Positions 24,494 to 31,257 of a stretch of 39,350 nt of DNA are shown piece after piece. Positions within the stretch are counted from its first letter, which is position 1. Every line of letters begins with the position of its first letter. A program made the position numbers and the translations under genes. The notes below the pieces were generated by a model, which ran no database searches, was not told the origin of the DNA, and saw only the letters and a list, made by a program, of their open reading frames with translations. The stretch lies in NCBI GenBank assembly GCA_910577915.1, contig CAJTOM010000015.1, positions 1 through 39,350 of the forward strand, in the 5' to 3' direction. This DNA comes from an uncultured Oscillospiraceae bacterium. GTDB taxonomy: Bacteria > Bacillota > Clostridia > Oscillospirales > Oscillospiraceae.

Positions 24494-25195
24494 TCATGTT
24501 GCGTCCCCGCCGTCCGGCGGGACGGCCTCCCATTTGTAACCGGTTTTGAAGACCGTGCGGATACACCGCGCCCAGGGTCCCAGGGCCCGGCGCAGCTGCC
24601 GGATGTGGCTGTCCACCACCCGGTCGCTGCCCTCGTAGTCCCAGCCCCACAGCCGCAGCAGCAGGTCCTCCCGCCGCAGCGCCTGTCCCTGCTGCTCCAG
24701 CAGCAGCCGCAGCAAAGCGATCTCCTTGGGGGCCAGCTCCACCCGGACCCCGTCCACCGTGACGGCGTGGGCGGGCACGTCCAGGGCCACGCCGCCGGAG
24801 GAGAGAACCTGCCGTCCCGCCAGCCCCTTGCTCCGGCGCAGCAGGGCGGCAATCTTGGCGAACAGCTCCGCCTGGGAGAAGGGCTTGGTCATGTAGTCGT
24901 CGGCCCCCAGGCCGTAGCCCCGCAGCCGGTCCTCCTCCGCCGCCCGGGCGCTGAGAAAGAGGATGGGCATGCCGCCCTTTTTCCGCAGCGCCTGGCAGAC
25001 GGCGAAGCCGTCTATGTCCGGCAGCATCACGTCCAGCACCGCCAGGTCCACCGGCTGGCTGCCCGCCAGCAGCAGCCCCTCCGTGCCGTCGGCGGCGGGC
25101 AGAACGCGCCACTCGCCGCCGCTCTTGGCGGTCAGGTAGTCGCATATGAGCTCCCGCAGGGGGGCCTCGTCCTCCACCAGCAGAATAGTGTGCAT
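24494..25195 (-). CDS. Response regulator, OmpR/PhoB family
   Basis: 233 aa. Receiver domain with acidic pocket VEDE (7-10), phosphoacceptor Asp55 in AVLDVMLPD, and the conserved Lys in DYMTKPFSQ. The C-terminal winged helix reads LAPKEIALLRLLLEQQGQALRREDLLLRLWGWDYEGSDRVVDSHIRQLRRAL...RTVFKTGYKW. AGGAGG lies 8 nt before ATG 25195. Partner of the kinase downstream. The ABC-F promoter about 500 bp upstream has an 11-bp-spaced direct repeat of the kind such regulators bind. Confidence 0.95.
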   Translation of the reverse strand: MHTILLVEDEAPLRELICDYLTAKSGGEWRVLPAADGTEGLLLAGSQPVDLAVLDVMLPDIDGFAVCQALRKKGGMPILFLSARAAEEDRLRGYGLGADDYMTKPFSQAELFAKIAALLRRSKGLAGRQVLSSGGVALDVPAHAVTVDGVRVELAPKEIALLRLLLEQQGQALRREDLLLRLWGWDYEGSDRVVDSHIRQLRRALGPWARCIRTVFKTGYKWEAVPPDGGDAT

Positions 25196-25265
25196 GCAAT
25201 CTGCCTCCTTTCTTCCCGTGCTGAGGGCAGTATACAGGGGAGATGTGTGGTTTTGATGTCACCTA

Positions 25266-25332
25266 TAAAAAAACACCGCCGGGGAGCGGTTGTCAAGTCC
25301 GAAAATGCAGGCCGCCCCCGGAGGGGCGGCCT
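25266..25332 (-). terminator. Two consecutive terminator hairpins after the 77-aa gene
   Basis: AGGCCGCCCC/GGGGCGGCCT (25309-25332), followed on the minus strand by GCATTTTCGG, then ACCGC/GCGGT (25275-25290) followed by GTTTTTTTAT. They separate the small gene from the two-component operon. Confidence 0.75.
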
Positions 25333-25344
25333 GACGGCGGGGGA

Positions 25345-25578
25345 TTATAACTGGCAGAAGGTGTACCGGTGCTTCCGTCCGCCCTCCAGGCGGGCCTCAA
25401 TCACCGGGTCGCCGTTCTGCACCGAGGTCAGATACTCCACGGACCGCTCCTTCATATACTGCTCCTGCACATAGAGGGCGGGGTCCTCCAGCTGCAGCTC
25501 CAGAATTTCGCGGCTGGCGGGGGACTGGTTTCCGTCGCAGGGGACGAATTCCTCCCGGATGACTTCGTACTGTTTCAT
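25345..25578 (-). CDS. Small protein of unknown function
   Basis: 77 aa, acidic, soluble (MKQYEVIREEFVPCDGNQSPASREILELQLEDPALYVQEQYMKERSVEYLTSVQNGDPVIEARLEGGRKHRYTFCQL); two Cys. The start at 25578 is supported by GGAGAGAGG upstream. Family not recognised with certainty. It stands alone between its own terminators and the divergent ABC-F promoter. Confidence 0.7.
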   Translation of the reverse strand: MKQYEVIREEFVPCDGNQSPASREILELQLEDPALYVQEQYMKERSVEYLTSVQNGDPVIEARLEGGRKHRYTFCQL

Positions 25579-25662
25579 GGCGTCCTCTCTCCTTTCCTGG
25601 GCCAATCCCCCCTATTCTGGACAGAAATCCGGCAATTTATACATAAAACGGGGAACACCCCT

Positions 25663-25708
25663 TTGTAACAGAATTGTAACTGTACTTTTCCCGAAAATCT
25701 GGTATACT
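25663..25708 (+). promoter_or_regulatory. ABC-F promoter with direct repeats
   Basis: -10 TATACT (25703-25708) with extended TG (TGGTATACT) and no good -35. In its place are two TTGTAAC heptamers at 25663-25669 and 25674-25680, 11 bp apart, i.e. on the same face of the helix. An activator of the OmpR/PhoB class is expected there. Confidence 0.65.
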
Positions 25709-25738
25709 AGCGGCAAGCAAATAAGAAAGGGTGAAAAA

Positions 25739-25750
25739 ATGATCGGCTGA
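25739..25750 (+). CDS. Three-residue leader peptide (Met-Ile-Gly)
   Basis: AAAGGGTG (25726-25733) is followed by ATG ATC GGC TGA. This is the first translatable start of the predicted ABC-F leader transcript and the likely ribosome-sensing element of the attenuator downstream. Too short for any homology argument. Confidence 0.55.
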   Translation: MIG

Positions 25751-25816
25751 TTTGATTTTCGTGTAACCGGGACGCTGTTCGGGGCGCCGCTGTAAGCGGG
25801 CGTCTGGTTCCTTGTT

Positions 25817-25979
25817 GCCGAAAGTCAGAGAATGCCGGGTCATGGGCGGCTCCCCTGGGCCGCCGGGCCGGTCGTTGGGCTGCGTGCGGCGCAAGGACGG
25901 TCCTGTCGCCGTGGGTATGGAGCCCCGGCGCACCCTGCTGTATTCCTCTGCGCTTTCGGCATGGCCGAAGGCGTTTTTT
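25817..25979 (+). promoter_or_regulatory. Transcription attenuator in the ABC-F leader
   Basis: Terminator: CGCTTTCGGC (25951-25960), loop ATG, GCCGAAGGCG (25964-25973), then six T (25974-25979). Antiterminator arm: GCCGAAAG at 25817-25824 is exactly complementary to CTTTCGGC at 25953-25960 in the terminator's 5' arm, so the two structures exclude each other. Of the 438 bp between genes 25578 and 26017, the promoter, leader peptide and this structure are the recognisable content; more hairpins lie at 25770-25815. Confidence 0.78.
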
Positions 25980-26016
25980 GCTGTCTGCGGACAGAGAAGA
26001 GAGGAGGAGATGCAGT

Positions 26017-27579
26017 ATGCTGCAAGTGAAACATCTGACGCTGACCCACCGGAAGGACCTGCGCACCCTGGTGGATGATTTTTCCTTTGTCCTCAACCAG
26101 GGGGACAGGGCGGTGCTCATCGGGGAGGAGGGGAACGGGAAGTCCACCCTGCTCAAGTGGCTGTGGAGCCCCGGCCTCATCGAGCCCTACTGCGAGTGGA
26201 GCGGCGAGCTGGCGGGGAATCCCGGCCCCATGGGATATCTGGCCCAGGACATCCCGGCGGAGGAGAAGGAGGGGAGCGTGTACGACTTCTGCGCCGCCTC
26301 CCCGGCGTTTTTCGACCTGACCCCCAGGGAACTGGGGGAGATCGCCCGGCAGCTGCGCTTCCCGGCGGAGGAGTTCTACAGCGGCCGGCGGGTGGAGAGC
26401 CTCTCCGGCGGGGAGCGGATCAAGCTCCAGCTGGCCCGGCTGCTGTTCCGGCGGCCGGCTGTGCTGCTGCTGGATGAGCCCTCCAGCGACGTGGACCTGG
26501 AGACCCTGGAGTGGCTGGAGGACTTTATCAGCGGGTATGAGGGGATCGTGCTCTACATCTCCCACGACGAGACCCTGATTGAGAACACCGCCACCATGGT
26601 GCTCCACATCGAGCACCCCCGGGAGGGCAAGCCGCCCCGGTGCACCGCCCACCGCCTGGACTACGGCGCCTACGCCGCCCGCCGGGAGGCGGCCATCCTC
26701 AGCCAGACCCAGCGGGCCCGGAAGGAGCGGGAGGAGTACGACCGGAAGCTGGAGCGCTTCCGCCGCATCCAGCAGAAGGTGGAGCACGACCAGGCGAGCG
26801 TCTCCCGCCAGGACCCCCACGGCGGCCGGCTGCTGAAAAAGAAGATGCACGCGGTGCAGTCCCTGGGCCGGCGGTTTGAGCGGGAGGCGGCGGACATGAC
26901 GGCCCTGCCGGAGGTGGAGGAGGCCATCTTCCTGCGCTTCCCGGCGGAGGTATCCCTGCCCGCCGGGAAGGTGGTGCTGGATCTGCGTCTGCCGGAGCTG
27001 CGGGCGGGGGAGCGGGTGCTGGCCCGGGACATCCGCCTGCGTGTGATGGGCGGGGAGAAGGTGGGCATCCTGGGTCCCAACGGAGCGGGGAAGACCACCC
27101 TGCTGCGCCGCATCCAGGAGGAGCTGCTGCCCCGCCGGGACGTCCGGGCGGCCTATATGTCCCAGGACTACGCCGACACCCTTCCGCTGGAGGCCGCGCC
27201 CCTGGAGTACCTGGCGCCGGAGGGGGACGAGGCCTCCCGGACCAGGGCCCGGACCTACCTGGGCAGCATCCGCTACGCCCGGCAGGAGATGGTCCACCCC
27301 ATCCGGGAGCTGAGCGGGGGCCAGAAGGCCAAGCTGCTGCTGACGAAGATGGTGCTGGACGGGGTGAACGTGCTCATCCTGGATGAGCCCACCCGGAACT
27401 TCTCCCCCATGTCCGGGCCCAAGGTCCGGCAGGCCCTGGGGGACTACGGCGGGACCGTCATCAGCGTGTCCCACGACCGGAAGTTTTTGGCCCAGGTGTG
27501 CTGCACCCTGTACAGATTCACGGAGCACGGACTCCTGCCGGTGGACCGGGAGGAGCTGCTGAAGGAGGTTTCCCTATGA
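26017..27579 (+). CDS. ABC-F family ribosome-protection ATPase
   Basis: 520 aa with two ABC domains and no membrane part, the ABC-F layout. Domain 1: Walker A GEEGNGKST (36-44), signature LSGGERIKLQLARLL, Walker B AVLLLDEPSSDVDLETLEW. A charged interdomain linker rich in Arg/Glu/Lys follows (AILSQTQRARKEREEYDRKLERFRRIQQKVEHDQ). Domain 2: Walker A GPNGAGKTT, signature LSGGQKAKLLL, Walker B VLILDEPTRNFSP. The last motif is typical of clostridial/bacilli resistance-type ABC-F proteins, which displace antibiotics of the peptidyl-transferase/exit-tunnel region. GAGGAGGAG lies 7 nt before ATG 26017. Expression appears attenuated by the leader. The gene overlaps the DJ-1-like gene by ATGA. Confidence 0.92.
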   Translation: MLQVKHLTLTHRKDLRTLVDDFSFVLNQGDRAVLIGEEGNGKSTLLKWLWSPGLIEPYCEWSGELAGNPGPMGYLAQDIPAEEKEGSVYDFCAASPAFFDLTPRELGEIARQLRFPAEEFYSGRRVESLSGGERIKLQLARLLFRRPAVLLLDEPSSDVDLETLEWLEDFISGYEGIVLYISHDETLIENTATMVLHIEHPREGKPPRCTAHRLDYGAYAARREAAILSQTQRARKEREEYDRKLERFRRIQQKVEHDQASVSRQDPHGGRLLKKKMHAVQSLGRRFEREAADMTALPEVEEAIFLRFPAEVSLPAGKVVLDLRLPELRAGERVLARDIRLRVMGGEKVGILGPNGAGKTTLLRRIQEELLPRRDVRAAYMSQDYADTLPLEAAPLEYLAPEGDEASRTRARTYLGSIRYARQEMVHPIRELSGGQKAKLLLTKMVLDGVNVLILDEPTRNFSPMSGPKVRQALGDYGGTVISVSHDRKFLAQVCCTLYRFTEHGLLPVDREELLKEVSL

Positions 27580-28253
27580 AAAAAGCCGCGGTCATGCTCT
27601 ACCCCCTGTTTTCCATGCAGGAGATCAGCTGCACCACGGAGCTGTTCAAGTTCTGTGACAAGGAGATCGTCACCTTCTCCGCCGGCGGGGAGCCGGTGAG
27701 GAGCGAGGACGGCTTCACCGTTCTGCCGGACCGCCCCTTCGAGGCCTTTTGCCGGGAGGAGGTGGACTGCCTGCTCCTCCCCGGCATCTGGGAGCCCCTG
27801 CCGGTGCTGCTGGATGGGCGGAATATCCGCTTTTTAGAACAGTTCCGGGGGGACGGGGCGCTGGTCGTCGCCGCCATATCCTCCGCCCCCCTGCTGCTGG
27901 GGCGGGCGGGGCTGCTGGAGGGGCGGCGGTTCACCTCCGGGGTGTTCGAGGAGTTTTTGGACGCATTCCCGGTGATGCCCCGGGAGGGGCTCCAACGCAC
28001 CTTCCTGGTGGAGGATGGAAACCTGATCACCGCCCACGGGGAGGCCTTCCGGGAGTTTGCCGTGGCGGCGGCCCGCCGGGTGGGCCTCGACGGCTGGGAC
28101 GGCGTCTTCTCCGGCATGGCGGGGAGGACCTTCACCGAGGAGGACTTCATCTTCCACATTCCCCCCGAGGAGCTGGAGGAGGCGCGGGCCGATTGGGACA
28201 GGTGCGCGGCGGCGGCCGGCGAGAGAGGAGAGGCGTATGCAGATCACCTTTGA
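27576..28253 (+). CDS. DJ-1/PfpI family protein
   Basis: 225 aa; class I glutamine-amidotransferase-like fold: KKAAVMLYPLFSMQEISCTTELFKFCDKEIVTFSAGGEPVRSEDGFTVLPD, then VDCLLLPGI. The nucleophile elbow, normally A-x-C-x-A/G, reads VAAISSAPLLLGRAGLLEGR: a Ser stands where the catalytic Cys is expected. That would remove classical DJ-1 protease/deglycase chemistry and suggests a sensory or other role. AAGGAGG precedes ATG 27576. It overlaps the ABC-F gene by 4 bp and the next gene by 17 bp, so the three form one operon. Confidence 0.88.
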   Translation: MKKAAVMLYPLFSMQEISCTTELFKFCDKEIVTFSAGGEPVRSEDGFTVLPDRPFEAFCREEVDCLLLPGIWEPLPVLLDGRNIRFLEQFRGDGALVVAAISSAPLLLGRAGLLEGRRFTSGVFEEFLDAFPVMPREGLQRTFLVEDGNLITAHGEAFREFAVAAARRVGLDGWDGVFSGMAGRTFTEEDFIFHIPPEELEEARADWDRCAAAAGERGEAYADHL

Positions 28254-28995
28254 CAATCCGGGCTTTGACTACAGCATCCGGAGCATCCTGCTGTTTCAGA
28301 CAGAGGAGGCCGGGGACTGGTGGCGGGAGTCCCTCTACTGCTTCTACCCCCAGGTGGAGCGGGAGCGGGTGGAGGGCCTGAAGGGGGCGGCGCGGGAGGC
28401 CTATCTGCGGGACGCGCTCCGGGAGGTATACCGCTCCCTCGCGCCGGAGCTGGCGGAGAAGCGGGAGGCCTACCAGGCCCACTGGGAGGAGAACCGCCGG
28501 GCGGTGGAGGAGGCCCTGGGGGACGTCTTCCAAACGCCTCTGGCGGACCGGTACCAGGACATCCGGGCCCATATCACCCTCAACCCCGTGTGCCCCCGGT
28601 TCCTGGCGGAGCGGAGCTTTGACATCTTCTGCCGCAACAGCCCCAGAGGGGCTCTGGGGATGGCCCTCCACGAGGTGGTCCACTTCCTGTGGTTCGATCG
28701 CTGGAGCGCCCTCTTCCGCGACGATCCGGCGGAGTATGAGACGCCCCACCTGAAGTGGCTCCTCAGCGAGATGGCGGTGAAGCCGATCCTGGGGGAGCCC
28801 AGGCTGGCGGCGCGGAACCCCTACTACCCGGATAACTGTGTCTATGCGTACTTCGATACAATGACGGTGGAGGGGCGGCCAATTTTGGAGGTCATGGAGG
28901 CGCTGTACGCCGTGGGGGGCGTGGACGGGCTCATGGAGGAGGGCTTCCGCTTCTGCCAAGAGCACGAGGCGGAGATCCGCCGCCAGATGAAGTGA
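28237..28995 (+). CDS. Putative zinc metallopeptidase-like protein (HExxH)
   Basis: 252 aa, soluble, no signal peptide. HEVVH (145-149) lies in a hydrophobic helix (GALGMALHEVVHFLWFDRW), and Glu178 in LKWLLSEMAVKPIL, 29 residues later, could be the third ligand of a gluzincin. The N-terminal third is helical and charged. I recognise no named family. GAGAGGAGAGG precedes ATG 28237. Cotranscription with an attenuated ABC-F resistance gene suggests a role in the same stress response, for example degrading or releasing something; this is inference only. Confidence 0.8.
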   Translation: MQITFDNPGFDYSIRSILLFQTEEAGDWWRESLYCFYPQVERERVEGLKGAAREAYLRDALREVYRSLAPELAEKREAYQAHWEENRRAVEEALGDVFQTPLADRYQDIRAHITLNPVCPRFLAERSFDIFCRNSPRGALGMALHEVVHFLWFDRWSALFRDDPAEYETPHLKWLLSEMAVKPILGEPRLAARNPYYPDNCVYAYFDTMTVEGRPILEVMEALYAVGGVDGLMEEGFRFCQEHEAEIRRQMK

Positions 28996-29066
28996 GCCGG
29001 GCGGTATGATACAGAATAATGACAGGGAGGGACGGCGTTTGACCAGACCGGTGCAGTTTGCATAGC

Positions 29067-29106
29067 GCGGCTATTGCAAATAAATAAAATATAGGGTAAT
29101 AGCCGC
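29067..29106 (+). promoter_or_regulatory. Promoter inside a 9-bp inverted repeat
   Basis: GCGGCTATT (29067-29075) and AATAGCCGC (29098-29106) flank an AT-rich stretch; TTGCAA (29074-29079), 17 bp, TAATAG (29097-29102) is a candidate promoter for the DUF1062-like gene 30 bp on. The repeat may be an operator. Confidence 0.5.
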
Positions 29107-29133
29107 CGTATCGGCAGAAAAACAGGAGATACG

Positions 29134-29442
29134 ATGGGCTATTCAAACAAAAAAGCGTGCAGAGTGATCCGCAGATGCGGCCGCTGCGGCAAAAAAACGG
29201 CGTTTGCCAGCACCCGCCGCTTCCGGGTCAACGCCAGCGGGAACAGGCTGGACGTCTGGCTGATCTACCGGTGCGAGAGGTGCCGGCATACGCTGAAGGT
29301 CCCCATTTATGAGCGGGTCAGCCCCCGGAAAATACCCCCGGAGCTGTATGAAAAGTTCCTCGCCAACGATGAGGAACTGGCTGCCCGCTATGGGGCGGAC
29401 GCCCCCTGGCTCAAAAGCCGAAACTTTTTTGTGGAGACATAA
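29134..29442 (+). CDS. DUF1062-like zinc-ribbon protein (short)
   Basis: 102 aa. RRCGRCGKKTAFASTRRFRVNASGNRLDVWLIYRCERCRHTLKVPIYERV carries two CxxC pairs (zinc ribbon) and the FRVNA-G-LDVWLIYRC block typical of DUF1062. Typical members are longer (about 190 aa), so the C-terminal half is missing or diverged. AGGAG lies 5 nt before ATG 29134. Function unknown. Confidence 0.78.
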   Translation: MGYSNKKACRVIRRCGRCGKKTAFASTRRFRVNASGNRLDVWLIYRCERCRHTLKVPIYERVSPRKIPPELYEKFLANDEELAARYGADAPWLKSRNFFVET

Positions 29443-29451
29443 AAAAATCCC

Positions 29452-29482
29452 TTGACCTTGACGCCGCGTCATGGTCTATCCT
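29452..29482 (+). promoter_or_regulatory. MerR-type promoter/operator of the TipA-like regulator
   Basis: TTGACC (29452-29457), a 19-bp spacer, TATCCT (29477-29482). A near-perfect dyad GACCTTGACG-CCG-CGTCATGGTC (29454-29476) fills the spacer. Autoregulation by the MerR protein encoded next is expected. Confidence 0.85.
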
Positions 29483-29505
29483 AACCATCGGGAGGTGATT
29501 CCGGC

Positions 29506-30267
29506 ATGTACACCGTCAAGGAGCTGGCCCGTCTGACGGGCCTGACGCCCCGGACCCTGCGGTACTACGACAGCATCGGCCTGCTGTGCCCCCGGCGGAA
29601 CGGGGACAACGACTACCGCCTCTACGGCGGCGGGGAGGTGGAGCGGCTGCAGCAGATTCTGCTCTACCGGGAGATGGGCCTGCCCCTGGAGGAGATCGGG
29701 CGCATTCTGGACGCGCCGGACTTCGACCGGGCGGGGGCCCTGCGGGGACATCTGGACCGCCTCCTGGAGCGGCGGCGGGAGACGGAGGCGCTTATCCGCA
29801 CCGTCCGCCGGGAACTACAGACAATGGAAGGAGAACAGACTATGCAGGACAAGGAAAAATTTGAGGGCATGAAGCGCCGGATCATCCAAGAAAACGAGGC
29901 CGCCTACGGACAGGAGGCCAGGGAGAAGTACGGGGCGGCGGTTTCGGACAGCGCCGCCCGTCTGGCGGGTATGACGGAGGGGGAGTGGACGCAGATGCAG
30001 GAGGAGGAGAGGGGGTACCGGCAGGCCCTGCTCCGGGCGATGGCGGCGGACGATCCCGCCGGTGAGGACGCCAGGGAGGCCGTGCGGCTCCACGCCGCCT
30101 GGCTGGCCCGCTATTGGCCCCCGGAGAGCGTCACGGCCCAGGCCCATCTGGGCATGGCGGAGCTGTACGTCCAGGACCGGCGGTTCACGGAGCACTACGA
30201 GAAGACCGCCCCCGGCTTCGCAGCCTTTTTCCTGCGAGCCGTACAGGCCTATTACCGGGAGCCGTAG
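29506..30267 (+). CDS. MerR family regulator with TipAS drug-binding domain
   Basis: 253 aa. Residues 1-70 are the MerR DNA-binding domain (YTVKELARLTGLTPRTLRYYDSIGLLCPRRNGDNDYRLY), 75-110 the coiled coil, and about 113-253 a TipAS domain (KEKFEGMKRRIIQENEAAYGQEAREKYG ... YYREP), the multidrug/thiopeptide-binding helical module of TipAL and Mta-like activators. GGGAGG precedes ATG 29506. Met113 (ATG 29842) has its own AAGGAG at 29828-29833, 8 nt upstream, so a separate TipAS-only product is possible. The 3' end overlaps convergent rsmA by 16 bp. Confidence 0.94.
   Translation: MYTVKELARLTGLTPRTLRYYDSIGLLCPRRNGDNDYRLYGGGEVERLQQILLYREMGLPLEEIGRILDAPDFDRAGALRGHLDRLLERRRETEALIRTVRRELQTMEGEQTMQDKEKFEGMKRRIIQENEAAYGQEAREKYGAAVSDSAARLAGMTEGEWTQMQEEERGYRQALLRAMAADDPAGEDAREAVRLHAAWLARYWPPESVTAQAHLGMAELYVQDRRFTEHYEKTAPGFAAFFLRAVQAYYREP
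29842..30267 (+). CDS. Possible internal-start TipAS-only product
   Basis: In-frame ATG 29842 (codon 113 of the TipA-like gene) behind AAGGAG with 8-nt spacing. It would give a 141-residue drug-binding domain without DNA-binding part, matching the length of Streptomyces TipAS, which is made in this way. Predicted, not shown. Confidence 0.5.
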   Translation: MQDKEKFEGMKRRIIQENEAAYGQEAREKYGAAVSDSAARLAGMTEGEWTQMQEEERGYRQALLRAMAADDPAGEDAREAVRLHAAWLARYWPPESVTAQAHLGMAELYVQDRRFTEHYEKTAPGFAAFFLRAVQAYYREP

Positions 30268-31133
30268 GAGGACTGGGCGGCGTGCAGGCCGTCCGCCAGG
30301 GCGGCCAGCGCCTCCATGTCCAGCGCCTCCCCCCGAACGGTGGGGGGCAGGCCGCAGGCGGCGATGACGCCGGCGATGGCCTCCTTGCTCAGTCCGGGGG
30401 CAAAGGCGGAGGCCAGGCTGTTGCACAGCGTTTTGCGCCGCAGGGCGAAGGCGGCCCGGACCGTGCGGAAGAAGAAGTCCTTCCCGCAGACGGGGGCAGC
30501 CGGCGGCGCGGCGCGCCTCTCGCAGCGGATGACGGCGGAGGTCACCTTGGGCGCGGGCAGGAAGCAGGAGGGGGGCACGTCGAAGAGGAGCTCCACCCGG
30601 GTGTGGTACTGCATGTAGACCGACAGCGCGCCGTAGGCCTTGCTCCCCGGCCCGGCGGCCAGCCGCTGGGCCACCTCCTTCTGGATCATCACCGTTATGG
30701 ACTGAAAACGCCCCGCCTCCACCAGCGCGTGGAGGACGGGATCGGTGATGTTATAGGGCAGGTTGGCGCATACCATGGGGGTGAGCCCCGCAAAGTGCTC
30801 CTCCGCCAGGGCCGCCAGATCCAGCTTCAGGGCGTCGCCGGGGAGGAGGGTGAAGTTCTCCGCCCCCGCCATGGTCTCCGCCAGCACCGGCAGCAGGGCC
30901 CGGTCCAGCTCCACGGACACCACTTTTCCCGCCAGGGCGCACAGCTCGCGGGTGAGGCACCCGATGCCGGGGCCGATCTCCAGTACGCCGCAGGCGGAGT
31001 CCGCGCCGCTGGCGGCGGCGATCTCGCGGGGGACCCAGTCCTCGATAAGAAAGTTCTGCCCCATGGACTTGGAGAAGCGGAAGCCGTGGCGGCCCAGCAG
31101 GGAGCGGACCTCCCGGATGTCGCAGAGATTCAT
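30252..31133 (-). CDS. rsmA: 16S rRNA (adenine-N6,N6)-dimethyltransferase RsmA/KsgA
   Basis: 293 aa, dimethylates the two adjacent adenosines at the 3' end of 16S rRNA during small-subunit maturation. SAM-binding motif I is VLEIGPGIGCLTREL, catalytic motif IV is NLPYNIT; the start region GFRFSKSMGQNFLIE is diagnostic. AGGAGG lies 8 nt before ATG 31133. In Firmicutes it usually neighbours the yabE-type G5/3D gene and rnmV; here a TSUP transporter gene stands between rsmA and the G5/3D gene, and rnmV is absent from the window. Confidence 0.97.
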   Translation of the reverse strand: MNLCDIREVRSLLGRHGFRFSKSMGQNFLIEDWVPREIAAASGADSACGVLEIGPGIGCLTRELCALAGKVVSVELDRALLPVLAETMAGAENFTLLPGDALKLDLAALAEEHFAGLTPMVCANLPYNITDPVLHALVEAGRFQSITVMIQKEVAQRLAAGPGSKAYGALSVYMQYHTRVELLFDVPPSCFLPAPKVTSAVIRCERRAAPPAAPVCGKDFFFRTVRAAFALRRKTLCNSLASAFAPGLSKEAIAGVIAACGLPPTVRGEALDMEALAALADGLHAAQSSYGSR

Positions 31134-31168
31134 AGACGATTCCTCCTGATGGCGGTTGCATTTTCTCC

Positions 31169-31174
31169 AGTATA
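31169..31174 (-). promoter_or_regulatory. rsmA extended -10 promoter
   Basis: Minus strand TATACT preceded by TG (TGCTATACT), 36 bp before the start; no good -35 seen. Confidence 0.55.
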
Positions 31175-31217
31175 GCATAATTTGAAAAAATGGGTAGCAT
31201 AAATTTTCCGATTGTGA

Positions 31218-31223
31218 TATAAT
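31218..31223 (+). promoter_or_regulatory. TSUP transporter extended -10 promoter
   Basis: TATAAT preceded by TG (TGATATAAT), 35 bp before the start; the -35 is weak. Confidence 0.6.
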
Positions 31224-31257
31224 CACGCCGCGAATCGAAAAAAGGGGGAAATCTGCC

